Shown here: positions 33,228 to 42,197 of the stretch, in pieces
How positions within the stretch are numbered: position 1 is the stretch's first letter
How the letters are laid out: every line of letters starts with the position of its first letter
Origin: JAUIET01 sp045105115
GTDB taxonomy: Bacteria; Pseudomonadota; Gammaproteobacteria; Pseudomonadales; JAUIET01
Direction: 5' to 3'
Length of the DNA stretch: 64,000 nucleotides
Assembly (NCBI GenBank): GCA_045105115.1
Contig: JBGCDE010000017.1
Coordinates: forward strand, 1 to 64,000
Notes under the pieces: model-generated
Database searches by the model: none
What the model was told of the DNA's origin: nothing
What the model saw: the letters and a program-made list of their open reading frames with translations, nothing else
Program-made: the position numbers and the translations under genes

Positions 33228-34658
33228 TCAATCGGCCTGCCGCCATAAACCATGGAACCCGGATGGCACGCAATGCGACAGATGCGCTTGAGCAATCGGC
33301 CCTTGTTCCAGATTCAAAGCATCAAGAATACAAAGACTACTGGTGCGCGTGTCAAAATGCGTCAGTACCGTAAGAATGTAACCATCGCCCTCTTCAGCAT
33401 CTTTGCTCTTCGGAACGTACAAGGGCTCAGAAGGTAAAGACTGACCAAACGAATAACTCTTGGTTTCACCTGTTTGATGATCAATATGCCCAATCACATT
33501 ATAAAAGTGAGAGCTGTTGGGCAAAGTGCTGGGTAAACTGCCATCGGGCGAGGTATACCAGCCATGGCGGTATTCTTTGCACGCGTAGCGCGGGTCACAA
33601 ATGGGGAACTCTGATTCAATCTTGCCAATGTCGGCTTGCGTTACTCGCGCATTGGGGTCATTAAGGTCTATGGTCAGCCGCGTGAGAAACGGTCGTGCTT
33701 CACCGGTTTCAGATCCGTCTGCCGTTGGAAATAACGGCGCATGATCAAACAGGCAGCAATCAATAGTGATCACGTCGCTCTGATCGAAGCCGTTCATAAA
33801 ATGAAAAACGAAACTGGTGTCCATATCGACCCAGCGCACATCATCGGCTGTGCCGCCGTGGCGGGGTATAACGCCAACATGAACGCCTTTGTCTGGCTCC
33901 CATGCAAACGGTGGTTTGCCTTCCATTGCTCTGTCAAGGCTGCCGGTAATCGGCATGATGGGCACAATGATGTAATTCTCGGTAATGACGAAGTCGTGCA
34001 CCATGGCGGGGTAGGGCGTTGGAATGCTCAAGCTCTCGGTTAGTCTGCCTTCTTTATCCACCTTATGTACGGCAACATCTGATGCGAATGGACCGCTGGC
34101 CATGTACGCAAAGAACAACATCTCGCCTGTAGCCGGGTCTACTTTTGGGTGTGCTGTCATTGCGGTTTGCAGCTTGCCGCGATAATTCCAGGAACCAATC
34201 GAATCCAGGGTGATCGGGTCTACCTCGTAGGGCGGGTGGCCCTCTTCCAGTGCTAGCAGTCGCCCGGCATGCCATACCATGGCAGTATTTGCGAGGCCGT
34301 CTTTATCAGTGAAAATAAAGTCACTGTAGTCGGGGTCACAATCGAATGGATTCATCGGGTTGATGAGGTTTCGGCCTTCCCGGTCTTCAACATTCCACTT
34401 TGCAGTCTTTACCCAGCGGTTTTTGTAATCGACCTGGCCATCGTTGATGTGAAACGCATGGATCATGCCATCACCGGCGAACAAATGATAATCACCACGC
34501 GGTGCAAAGCGTTGGTTCGGTCCATTTCGGTATAAGCTACCGCTTATCTCTGATGGAATCTCACCTTCTACAATCAAATCAGCCGCATCACACTCCATTC
34601 TTATAGGACCGTATGGGAAATTCAGAAATGGATTGTCGGCGGGCATTGGCTGAGCCAT
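33228..34658 (-). CDS. carotenoid cleavage dioxygenase-like protein, soluble
   Basis: About 476 residues without a membrane anchor. It has the same fold as its neighbour and the four iron histidines in MTAHPKVDPATG, MVHDFVITENY, FVFHFMNGFDQ and FHGLWRQ. The first blade has YRNGPNQRFAPRG and HLFAGDGMIHAF. The ATG at 34658 was chosen over the longer frame because it has AGAGG seven bases upstream. Substrates may be carotenoids, apocarotenoids or phenylpropanoid-type stilbenes. It is the first gene of the minus-strand run that ends with egtD, and tandem duplication with divergence is likely for the pair. Confidence 0.87.
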   Translation of the reverse strand: MAQPMPADNPFLNFPYGPIRMECDAADLIVEGEIPSEISGSLYRNGPNQRFAPRGDYHLFAGDGMIHAFHINDGQVDYKNRWVKTAKWNVEDREGRNLINPMNPFDCDPDYSDFIFTDKDGLANTAMVWHAGRLLALEEGHPPYEVDPITLDSIGSWNYRGKLQTAMTAHPKVDPATGEMLFFAYMASGPFASDVAVHKVDKEGRLTESLSIPTPYPAMVHDFVITENYIIVPIMPITGSLDRAMEGKPPFAWEPDKGVHVGVIPRHGGTADDVRWVDMDTSFVFHFMNGFDQSDVITIDCCLFDHAPLFPTADGSETGEARPFLTRLTIDLNDPNARVTQADIGKIESEFPICDPRYACKEYRHGWYTSPDGSLPSTLPNSSHFYNVIGHIDHQTGETKSYSFGQSLPSEPLYVPKSKDAEEGDGYILTVLTHFDTRTSSLCILDALNLEQGPIAQAHLSHCVPSGFHGLWRQAD

Positions 34659-34805
34659 GGGGTAACCTCTTGCTAGCGTTTGTGGACGTAAAGTAACACT
34701 GATGAGCCGCATTGTAGCCCTTGCGGGAAATAACAGTCAAAACTGATTGTTTTTGTAATTTGAATTTAGTACTGTAATCTGGCCCTAACAAGAATAAGCG
34801 TGGGT

Positions 34806-35074
34806 AGGGAGCCTCCGAATAAGTATGCAATACCTCTGCGAGATCTGTAGCGCACATTTGCGAGGCGTTGGCCGAAGGGCGGTGCTGGTTGTCACCGACG
34901 AGGCTAACAACGAAGCTAATGTGCGCTACAGCTCTCGCCCTGCGGGGCTTACAAGCGAAACCGTGATCTTCGTTGCCAGCTCTCGACATACAACCAGCAT
35001 GCCTTCTAACTGGCGTCTCAATCACGGATTCGCTTGTAAGCCAGAGGCATTGCATACTTATTCGGAGGCTCCCT
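34806..35074. repeat. nested inverted-repeat element (MITE-like) in front of the TonB receptor gene
   Basis: A 269-base non-coding block. Its ends are inverted repeats of 32 bases (34806-34837 and 35043-35074) that differ at one position. Inside are further inverted pairs: 34839-34858 with 34918-34937 (one mismatch) and a pair around 34944 and 35040 built on GCTTACAAGCGAA. The right end carries the GGAGG ribosome site of the receptor gene, whose ATG is at 35076. Terminal repeats with short length are like those of non-autonomous transposons, but I see no clear target-site duplication. A structured 5' leader is an alternative. The flanks from 34659 to 34805 hold no gene I can support, probably only promoter sequence for both directions. 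Confidence 0.7.
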
Positions 35075-35075
35075 C

Positions 35076-37490
35076 ATGAACAAGCCTGTTAATGTAGGTC
35101 TTTTCTCTGTGCTTGTTGCACTGCAATGCGCAACGTACACAAGTGTGGTTTCTTCTAACGATTCGCTTGTGCTTGAAGAGGTTATTGTTACGGCCAATCG
35201 TCGTGAACAAAATTTGCAAGAAGTGCCGATGTCGGTATCGGCATTTGGCGGCCAGTTTTTCAAAGACAGCGGCGTGACAGATCTTGCCGGTCTGGAGCAA
35301 TACACACCCAGCTTAAAAATCACCCCGAACACTGATTCCCGTGGCACGTCGGTCCGCATTCGCGGGATAGGATCAGTAGGTACGAATTCAGGCATTGATC
35401 CTAGCGTTGGGATATTTATTGATGGGGTGTATCAAGGTCGCGCCGGCATGAGTATCTCTGATCTTATTGATATTGAACGCGTAGAGGTTTTACGTGGCCC
35501 GCAAGGAACCTTGTACGGTAAAAACACAGCGGCTGGTGCGCTGAGCATCATCACCAAGAAACCTTCAAACGATTTCGAATCAACGTTAGAGCTGGTGTAC
35601 GCCAACGATAACCGTGCGGAAGTGCGCGGGATGGTAAACACGCCATTCGGAGATTCTGGTCATGCCATGCGATTAACCGGTTTCATGGTTAATGGCGACC
35701 ATAAGTTTAACAATACCTTTAATGGCGAAGGCTTAAACGACGCCAATAAATGGGGTGCAAAAACTCGTTTTCTTTTTGATGCTGGCGAAGCCGGAGATGT
35801 GTTACTGACCGTAGATTATTCGAAAGAAGATACTGACTGTTGTGCGCTAGCGGCAATTACCTATGACGGTTTGTCTACTCTTAATGCACCAATAACGGCT
35901 CTGCGGTCTGAAGAATTTCTTGCTGAGCTTGGCCCGGTCACAACACCGGGCCCACGCTTGGGCTTACCAGTATTTGATTTTAGGGCGTTTGAAGACACTG
36001 AGGGTTTTGCTCCACCGGCTGCAGATCCATTCAGCGATGATTATTGGCTTGATAGTGATACGCGCAATGCAGTTGAAGTAGGTGGGGTCTCGCTTGAATG
36101 GAATCGCGATCTAAGCGGCGAACATTCGCTTACGTTTATTAACGCATGGCGACACTATGAATCAGATAGCGCCTTTGATGGCGATTTCACTGGCTATGGT
36201 GCAGTGCAGGCCAGTACTGATGTTGAGCTGGATCAATATTCCTCAGAGCTTAGAATTGCCTCGAAAAGTGGCCAAACCTTGGAGTATCAAGCGGGCCTGT
36301 TCGCCTATTACTCTGAGTTTGATTCGGTAGGCACGTTTAATATGGGTGTGCCCTTGGTAAGCAATATTGGCCTGGGCTTTTTCTTTCCGAATGGTTCCCT
36401 GAACACAGACGTTAACCTTTATGCGACAACAAGCTTTGCAGGTTTCGGTCAACTTACATGGAACATCGATGACAAGTGGAGCGCCACCTTCGGATTGCGT
36501 CTGACGTATGAGAAAAAAGAACGCGAAGGCTCGCAAATAACAGAAGGTTACTTCCTTGATGCACCTAACAACATCATTGATATCCCTCCAGTAGCCGGCC
36601 CGAATATAATTTACGACAATAAGCGCAGCGACTCCGATTTGTCACCTACGATCAATCTTCGCTACTTCATCAATCAAGACCTCATGGCTTACGCCAGTGT
36701 CAGTCGGGGCTTTAAATCGGGTGGCTTTAATCAACGTAGGGAAACGGCCGGCTCAGACGGAGAGTTTGACGAAGAGATTGCAACTAACTATGAGCTTGGT
36801 TGGAAAGGCACCTGGTTAGATCGCCGGCTGCAAGTGAATGGCTCATTGTATTTTGTTGAATACGATGATTTTCAGGCTCAGGGGTTTGACGGTTCCAGCA
36901 TCAAAGTCACTAATGCAGGCGCGCTGGAAAGCTATGGCATGGAGTTAGACATTGCCTATGTGGTTTCCGAAAATGTCGACTTCGGTAGCGCCATCGGTTA
37001 CAACAAGGCTGAATATTCGGAGTTTCCCAATGGCCAGTGCACCATAGAACAGTCTTTTGTTGATTATTACGTCACTAACGGCAACGTTGGTTTGTCACCG
37101 GGGTTTTCAAACCCTCCATGCTTGCAAGACTTAAAGGGTAAACCTCTAGACAATGCGCCAGAGATTACCGTCAGTTCGTATCTGCAATATGAGAAGCTGG
37201 TGTCTGATGATTTGTTGTCAGTGAGCCGGCTTGAGCACAACTACACAGATAGCTTCTTCCTGGATCAGGACCTGGATGAAAACCTGGAAAATGATGCGAC
37301 ACACCTTATTAATCTGCGCTTTTCCTTAAGGCATTTGCAGAAAAATTGGGAGCTTGCCTTGTGGGGGCGCAACTTGCTGGATGAAGAGTATTACTTGTTT
37401 GGAATCGATATTCCGACAGTAGGTGGTTACGCCGGAATCGTAGCACCGGAGACAACGTTTGGTGTCACCTTTCGCAGAGACTTCCAATGA
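35076..37490 (+). CDS. TonB-dependent outer membrane receptor
   Basis: An 804-residue receptor. It has a signal peptide, a TonB-box-like region (LEEVIVTANRREQNLQEVP), a plug with VRIRGIGSVGTNSGIDP and IERVEVLRGPQGTLYGKNTAAGAL, and a long barrel ending GVTFRRDFQ with a terminal aromatic. Typical late-barrel motifs such as SRGFKSGGFNQR and the NLLDEEYY segment are present. It is the first gene of a plus-strand operon; the next gene starts 4 bases inside its end (ATGA). The downstream UGSC selenoprotein and partners suggest import of a compound that they process (inference). The ligand is unknown. Confidence 0.9.
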   Translation: MNKPVNVGLFSVLVALQCATYTSVVSSNDSLVLEEVIVTANRREQNLQEVPMSVSAFGGQFFKDSGVTDLAGLEQYTPSLKITPNTDSRGTSVRIRGIGSVGTNSGIDPSVGIFIDGVYQGRAGMSISDLIDIERVEVLRGPQGTLYGKNTAAGALSIITKKPSNDFESTLELVYANDNRAEVRGMVNTPFGDSGHAMRLTGFMVNGDHKFNNTFNGEGLNDANKWGAKTRFLFDAGEAGDVLLTVDYSKEDTDCCALAAITYDGLSTLNAPITALRSEEFLAELGPVTTPGPRLGLPVFDFRAFEDTEGFAPPAADPFSDDYWLDSDTRNAVEVGGVSLEWNRDLSGEHSLTFINAWRHYESDSAFDGDFTGYGAVQASTDVELDQYSSELRIASKSGQTLEYQAGLFAYYSEFDSVGTFNMGVPLVSNIGLGFFFPNGSLNTDVNLYATTSFAGFGQLTWNIDDKWSATFGLRLTYEKKEREGSQITEGYFLDAPNNIIDIPPVAGPNIIYDNKRSDSDLSPTINLRYFINQDLMAYASVSRGFKSGGFNQRRETAGSDGEFDEEIATNYELGWKGTWLDRRLQVNGSLYFVEYDDFQAQGFDGSSIKVTNAGALESYGMELDIAYVVSENVDFGSAIGYNKAEYSEFPNGQCTIEQSFVDYYVTNGNVGLSPGFSNPPCLQDLKGKPLDNAPEITVSSYLQYEKLVSDDLLSVSRLEHNYTDSFFLDQDLDENLENDATHLINLRFSLRHLQKNWELALWGRNLLDEEYYLFGIDIPTVGGYAGIVAPETTFGVTFRRDFQ

Positions 37491-38299
37491 ATGACAGCTC
37501 CATTATTGCTTCAGACCGTGATGAGAAAATAGCGCCTACTAATAGGAGATCTGGATTCTTCTATCAGTGGGGCCCGCAGGCTTGGATTGACATGTGGATG
37601 TCTGACAAGATGCTGGTAAAGAAAGCCTCACTGATTGTTAGCCACACTTTGCTACCGATTCTCAGATTGTCTTGTGACGACCGTGAAAAGTTGGAACAGG
37701 ACTATCAGACAATTCGCGCGCGCCGCGAAGTTGTCAAATTGTTTGAGGCACCTCGCGAAAAGTGGCGTAAGCGCTATGGTAACTTTGTGCGCGAAGTAGA
37801 ATGGGCATTGCTGGAGCTAAGAAAGTACTACTCTCAGGCGCAATACGAAGACATTGTTATCGGTACCAGCGTTGCAACCTCACATGAGACATCCGCTGAT
37901 TTTTTGGCGATGATGAATAGTATGCCGGAAAAAAATAAAAGGAAGCTGAATAAGAAAAAGAAAGCGTCTAAATCGGGTTCCACAGAGCCGGGTAGAATTA
38001 GCAAGGTCATGTTCGAAATGTTTAATCCCGCAGGTTGGCTCACCGGGCCAGCAACAATCACCGAATTAGACCCAGCTAACGGCCGCACTGTGATTCACAT
38101 TCCAGAATGCGGTTGGCACGTGTGTGCTAAGCAAAGCTCATTGCCAAATCCTGACGCATTGCCCGAGGAAGGTTGTCTCAACATCTGCAAAGGCCCATTT
38201 GAAGCCTTGTTTAAGGGAGAAAACGGCGGCTTGAAGATGGAGTTCGAACCCCACTTGCCCGAGACTTCTTGCACGGTTCGCATGACCTGGGCGACCTAA
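37487..38299 (+). CDS. hypothetical protein with C-terminal Cys-rich motif
   Basis: 270 residues that I do not recognise with confidence. The N-terminal 160 residues are soluble and charged, with a Lys-rich stretch around 150-165 (KRKLNKKKKASKS). The C-terminal third has conserved-looking cysteines in IPECGWHVCAK and EEGCLNICKGPFEALFKG, and ends with TSCTVRMTW. The spacing recalls the C-terminal part of small regulatory or hydrolase domains (ATC-hydrolase-like families), but the match is weak. Its start overlaps the TonB receptor stop by 4 bases, so it is part of the receptor-UGSC operon and likely works in the same pathway. Confidence 0.6.
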   Translation: MNDSSIIASDRDEKIAPTNRRSGFFYQWGPQAWIDMWMSDKMLVKKASLIVSHTLLPILRLSCDDREKLEQDYQTIRARREVVKLFEAPREKWRKRYGNFVREVEWALLELRKYYSQAQYEDIVIGTSVATSHETSADFLAMMNSMPEKNKRKLNKKKKASKSGSTEPGRISKVMFEMFNPAGWLTGPATITELDPANGRTVIHIPECGWHVCAKQSSLPNPDALPEEGCLNICKGPFEALFKGENGGLKMEFEPHLPETSCTVRMTWAT

Positions 38300-38312
38300 G
38301 TGCAAATACACC

Positions 38313-38525
38313 GTGCTTAAGCAATTAAAAGCTGTTTTCTCGCCGCATAAAAAGCTTCTGCAGCAACAGGCAGAAATATCGAGACTTAAGGACCAGGTAG
38401 CGCTATTGCAGCGTCAGAATGAGAGCATGCGCGATGGAATGAGGCGTTGCGTCACCTGTCATTATCGAATAGAGTCTAAAACGAAAGAGGCTGCGGGCAG
38501 AGAGCACACTACTCTCCGCTCTTAA
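38313..38525 (+). CDS. small coiled-coil protein with a CxxC pair
   Basis: A 70-residue protein starting at GTG. Its first 45 residues form a probable coiled coil (leucine and glutamine heptads such as LLQQQAEISRLKDQVALLQ). It then has a single CVTC pair and a charged tail. It lies between two operon members with 13 and 19 bases on each side. No family is recognised and the start has a weak ribosome site, so it is supported mainly by context and composition. Confidence 0.45.
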   Translation: MLKQLKAVFSPHKKLLQQQAEISRLKDQVALLQRQNESMRDGMRRCVTCHYRIESKTKEAAGREHTTLRS

Positions 38526-38544
38526 CTCTCAAACAGGAGGTTTT

Positions 38545-39081
38545 ATGATTGAATACCATAATCCGGATGCGGAAGTAGGTGTTGAGCGAGTACCGTATGA
38601 TTTGTCGACGTCAGTTCGAGGTAGTGGCGGTATAAACGTTGCTTTTCTTGCCAATGGCTTCCCGGATTCCGAGAATTTTTTACGTGAAGTTGCTAGTGCG
38701 ATGCAAGAACTTGAACCCTCAATCAATGTTTTTGACTACAACAAAGGCAACCCGACTTTCCCGGCCAAAGATGACATGTTGGCCGAGATCCAGCAACACT
38801 GCACGGCTGCAGTGGCTGCCTACGGACACTGAGGCTCTTGCACAACCGGCACCGTGCGTGACGGAATCAATTTAGCAAAGCTTGGAATGCCCGCCGTATC
38901 ACTGGTAACCGATGAATTCTGGCCGCAAGGTGATTTTGTAGCAGAGTCTCTGGGTATGCCCGATGCCCCACGAGTTAGGCTTCCGCATCCTGTTGCAGGC
39001 AGTGGTGTCGCAAACATGCGCAAAGTGGCGCAAGACATCGCGAAAGAAGTGATTGATGCACTGGAGGGAAAAAGTGACTGA
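38545..39081 (+). CDS. UGSC family selenoprotein (TGA read as selenocysteine)
   Basis: 178 residues if the TGA at 38830-38832 is decoded as selenocysteine (residue 96). The ATG has a strong AGGAGG ribosome site. The frame before TGA ends AAVAAYGH, and the same frame continues after it as G-S-C-TTGTVRDG. Together they read U-G-S-C, the signature after which this family is named. The continuation runs 82 more codons with family-like sequence (AKLGMPAVSLVTDEFW, RLPHPVAGSG) to a stop that overlaps the strong ribosome site of the next gene. UGSC-family proteins are thought to be redox-type proteins of unknown function. Ordinary gene calling would split it in two or call it broken. SelA/B/C/D are not in the window and must exist elsewhere for this to work. 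Confidence 0.85.
38830..38868 (+). promoter_or_regulatory. candidate bacterial SECIS region
   Basis: The 36 or so bases after the TGA can form a small hairpin. A GCAC stem pairs with GTGC around a ten-base loop that includes CCGG. Bacterial SECIS elements sit directly after the selenocysteine codon inside the coding region, so the position is right. The fold was judged by eye only, and sequences differ widely between genes. Confidence 0.4.
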
Positions 39082-40138
39082 GTTATTGTCATCTGCCTCT
39101 GAAGAAGCTGCCCTGGAAGATTTGCATACTCGTGGCTGCACTGATGGCCTGCCTGTTGTAATTCCAACCTCAGAACGCGTTCAGCGCATGGTGCTGGCCT
39201 CTGGCATGGAGCCCGACATGGTGTTGGGCGCCATGGGGCCAGGTGGCGGTGTTGCTACTGTTGAGAAAATTGCAGTATCGGCTGTTATGGCCGGCTGCCT
39301 GACCGATTACATGCCTGTTGTTATAGCCGCCGCTAAGGCGATTATAGAACCGGCATTTGATCTAACCGAGATGCAGGCCACCACACACTGCACCGCACCG
39401 TTGATCATCGTGAACGGCCCGGCACGCCACACGTGTGGCCCTATCGCCTCTGGCTATGGGGCACTTGGGCCTGGCCATCGTGCCAATGCGTCTATTGGTC
39501 GTGCTTTACGTTTAGCCATGATTAACATCGGCAAAGGTCGCCCCGGCAGTTCCGATATGGCCTTATTGGGTCACCCCGGCAAGTTCACCTATTGTTTAGC
39601 GGAAAACGAAGAAAGCAGCCCGTTTAATCCGATGCATGTTGATCTGGGCTTTCAGGCAGACGATAGTGTGGTCACTGTGTTAGGTGCAGAAGCACCACAT
39701 TCAGTGATTTACATCCCTGATGCCGACGACAAGGATCACTACAAACTACTGCTGTCACAACTGGCCGTGGGCCTATCCAACAACGCAACCAACAACGCGA
39801 TGCTTGGCAACGGAACGGCTGCTGTCGTATTGAATCCTGACCATGCCAGTGTATTGCATGCTGCAGGTTTGACGCGTACAGACATTGCTAACGAATTATG
39901 CGAGCTTTGTTGTATGCCGCCTGCTGAAGTAAGCCGTGTGCTTGGTGCGCTGGCCGGACCAAACCCGAAAAAGAAATACGCCTTCAGTAGCCCTGATCAA
40001 ATTCTGATTCTGATGGCTGGCGGCAATGGTATGTATTCCATGGTGATGCCATCATGGTGTGCGGGTGCGCATAACAATTCGGCATCCAGTGTGAAGATAG
40101 AGGCCGATTTCTTTTGTGAGATTCCTGGGTTGGCTTGA
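39074..40138 (+). CDS. conserved protein partner of UGSC selenoprotein, unknown function
   Basis: About 354 residues. The GTG at 39074 has GGAGGG 6 bases upstream, inside the last codons of the selenoprotein gene, so it was preferred over the ATG at 39053. It is a soluble protein with a conserved opening HTRGCTDGLPVVIPT and segments such as VEKIAVSAVMAGC, ATTHCTAPLIIVNGPA, GPGHRANASIGRA and SSPFNPMHVDLGF. There are several Cys and His but no motif I can tie to a reaction. I have the impression that this family recurs next to UGSC genes, but I could not check. Overlap and strong ribosome site indicate coupled expression with the selenoprotein. Confidence 0.75.
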   Translation: MTELLSSASEEAALEDLHTRGCTDGLPVVIPTSERVQRMVLASGMEPDMVLGAMGPGGGVATVEKIAVSAVMAGCLTDYMPVVIAAAKAIIEPAFDLTEMQATTHCTAPLIIVNGPARHTCGPIASGYGALGPGHRANASIGRALRLAMINIGKGRPGSSDMALLGHPGKFTYCLAENEESSPFNPMHVDLGFQADDSVVTVLGAEAPHSVIYIPDADDKDHYKLLLSQLAVGLSNNATNNAMLGNGTAAVVLNPDHASVLHAAGLTRTDIANELCELCCMPPAEVSRVLGALAGPNPKKKYAFSSPDQILILMAGGNGMYSMVMPSWCAGAHNNSASSVKIEADFFCEIPGLA

Positions 40139-40174
40139 TTGCTAGCAATCACTTTGTACCTGTCCATCAAGACC

Positions 40175-40286
40175 GGCATTGAAGAGAGTGTAGGCAAGCG
40201 AGACACGCCGTGAATACATCCATGTAGGCTTGTGTTCGGGGTCCATCCCTCACACAGTCTCGCTAGCCTACACTCTCTTCAACGCC
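40175..40286. repeat. long hairpin repeat, copy 1
   Basis: A left arm at about 40175-40204 pairs with a right arm at about 40257-40286 over some 30 bases, with a few mismatches (GAAGAGAGTGTAGGC and its complement). The loop begins CACGCCGTGAA, continues with CATCCATG and TAGGCTTGTGTTCG, and ends CCTCACACAG. The same loop core occurs at 47.7 and, inverted, at 47.9 kb with quite different stems. The element sits between the converging ends of the UGSC partner gene and an amidohydrolase gene, so it may act as a two-way terminator or RNA end. The 188 bases between these genes hold no other feature. Confidence 0.8.
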
Positions 40287-40326
40287 TAAGTGCCAATTAA
40301 AATCATTGTTCCCAGGGGTGCAATTC

Positions 40327-42060
40327 CTAAGGTTCCCCTTCCTTGTGCGACACCATAACTCCAGGCATAGCCCCCGTTGACTGCTTACCGTCAAAAGTCA
40401 CTTCCCCATTTACAATAGTCACACGCACGGGTGCTGCATCTCTCGTCCAGCGCCAGGTCAGTCCGCCTTTGCCATCTGGCACATCCGTCGTTTTATATTT
40501 CTCGCGCCGCTCAATCTCATCCAGCGCAAACACAGTAACATCCGCTCGCTTACCCGCTTGCAAAACACCGCGATCAGTAAATCCAAAATGATCCGCCAGC
40601 TTACCCGTTTGCGAATACACCGCTTCTTCTATCGAGAGCTTGCCGCTGCCACGAACATAGTCTGTGTACAACAACAGATTGTCACCAGTGCCACAGAATA
40701 GCTGGCCGTGCGCACCGCAATCATTGATATTGCCCACTGCTTTAGGGTCGCGACTTAGCTTGACTACCATGTCATCGTCTTTGTCCCATGGTGGCATGGT
40801 GACCGTTGAACCCAGGCCATTGTTGCCGATCCATTCGGCCATAGCGTCACTGCAGTGCACGCCGAGTTGTTCTGCGTACTCTCCCAGGGTCATTCCCGAT
40901 GGCCCGTGGCCATTTTCAGAATTATCTAACAGTATGCCTTGAGGGCTTCTAAAAAACGACGTCTCAAGTGATTCATTGTCCCAGGAATGACGCGCCCGCT
41001 CTCGCCATGATTGATCCGCTAAAAGAGAAAGCTTGTCTTCATCGCTCTCCGCTGTGACTATCTCGTGCCAGGCGTAATCATTAGATTGCGCAAACAATAG
41101 TGAATGACGAACACTTGCGGTCACCGTAATGGGAACGTGCGCATAACCGGTCCAAAAATCTTTGCCCTCTTTGACGAAGCGCTCATGCAGTTCCAGCAGC
41201 GGCTGTTGCAGGCCGTAATCTTTCTGCCACTGCAAGGTAGGCACGCCACCCCATTGCAGTCTGATCGGCAGACCGTCGCATAACCTTGCCAGTCGCTCCA
41301 TCGAATCCACAGCGGTAAATCGCATCAAACTGTCGACTACCACCTGTACGGTGGCTCCGGGATACTTGGCCATTACTTCAAACAAAGCCAGAAACTCAGC
41401 ATCATCCGCTAGCAGCGAAGGCACAGGGCGATCTTCGCCATCATGGTCCATCAGGTTTGTTGAAAAGCCCAATGCACCAGCGGCCAGTGCGTCATCCAAC
41501 AACCCTGTGATTTTGATAATTTCTTCGCCAGTGGCTGCACGCTCCCAGGCGTCCATACCCATCACCGCTAAACGCAATGCGATGTGACCAACAAAGCTAC
41601 CGTAGTTGGTGGGCACGCGCACCTTCTCTTGCATCGATTTACTGTACTCAGACCAGGTGCTCCAGTCCCAAGGTAAATTGCTAAGGAATGGGCCTTCAGG
41701 AATGTCTTCAAAAAAGGAAAAGATTTTGACCACTTCAGCTTGTACTGCAGGATCTTGATGAAGCGGTGCGAGTGCAAAACCACAGTTGCCCATAACCACT
41801 GTGGTTACACCACAGCCAGGCAATGGCTCAAGGTCAGGTTGCCACCACATAGTGCCGTCAAAGTGTGTATGGCTCTCAATTAAGCCCGGCGTTACCAAAC
41901 AGCCAGCAGCGTCAACAACATCGTCATCGCCGGTAGGCTCAATGCTTTTTGCTACTTCGCTAATTAAGCCGTCGTTGAGCCGAATATCAGCGATGAAGCC
42001 GGGGCTGCCGGTACCGTCAATGACAGTACCGTTCTTGATTACTATTGATTGGGTTGCCAT
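40327..42060 (-). CDS. amidohydrolase family protein (N-acyl-D-amino acid deacylase-like)
   Basis: About 577 residues of the metal-dependent amidohydrolase superfamily. The N-terminal composite beta part has SIVIKNGTVIDGTGSPG and GCLVTPGLIESHTHFDGTMWW, with the HxH metal motif. A GVTTVVMGNCGFALAP segment typical of D-aminoacylase relatives follows, and the C-terminal part has GKRADVTVFALDE. Relatives cut N-acyl-D-amino acids or similar amides. The ATG at 42060 was preferred over a TTG eight codons upstream. It converges on the UGSC operon and lies downstream of a membrane protein gene on the same strand. The substrate is not known. Confidence 0.85.
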   Translation of the reverse strand: MATQSIVIKNGTVIDGTGSPGFIADIRLNDGLISEVAKSIEPTGDDDVVDAAGCLVTPGLIESHTHFDGTMWWQPDLEPLPGCGVTTVVMGNCGFALAPLHQDPAVQAEVVKIFSFFEDIPEGPFLSNLPWDWSTWSEYSKSMQEKVRVPTNYGSFVGHIALRLAVMGMDAWERAATGEEIIKITGLLDDALAAGALGFSTNLMDHDGEDRPVPSLLADDAEFLALFEVMAKYPGATVQVVVDSLMRFTAVDSMERLARLCDGLPIRLQWGGVPTLQWQKDYGLQQPLLELHERFVKEGKDFWTGYAHVPITVTASVRHSLLFAQSNDYAWHEIVTAESDEDKLSLLADQSWRERARHSWDNESLETSFFRSPQGILLDNSENGHGPSGMTLGEYAEQLGVHCSDAMAEWIGNNGLGSTVTMPPWDKDDDMVVKLSRDPKAVGNINDCGAHGQLFCGTGDNLLLYTDYVRGSGKLSIEEAVYSQTGKLADHFGFTDRGVLQAGKRADVTVFALDEIERREKYKTTDVPDGKGGLTWRWTRDAAPVRVTIVNGEVTFDGKQSTGAMPGVMVSHKEGEP

Positions 42061-42197
42061 GTTTGAATCGTACCGTGCGCGCAAGTTGATGTGCGTACGA
42101 TTCTAGTTGGCTGGAAGAGGCTATGCCATTGCCGCTAGTTAATGAGCAACATGCGAATTATTTTTTTGAAGCGCTAGAGAAAACAGCCGCGAGCCGC

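Noticed and set aside
34588..35079. Two open frames, one per strand, crossing the intergenic block before the receptor gene
   Set aside because: They share the motifs HGFACKP and LHTYSEAP only because the DNA is an inverted repeat. No family is recognised and they overlap a carotenoid oxygenase start.
38545..38832. Stand-alone 95-residue gene or pseudogene ending at TGA
   Set aside because: The frame continues with family-like sequence and the TGA stands exactly at the U of U-G-S-C, which is better explained by selenocysteine.
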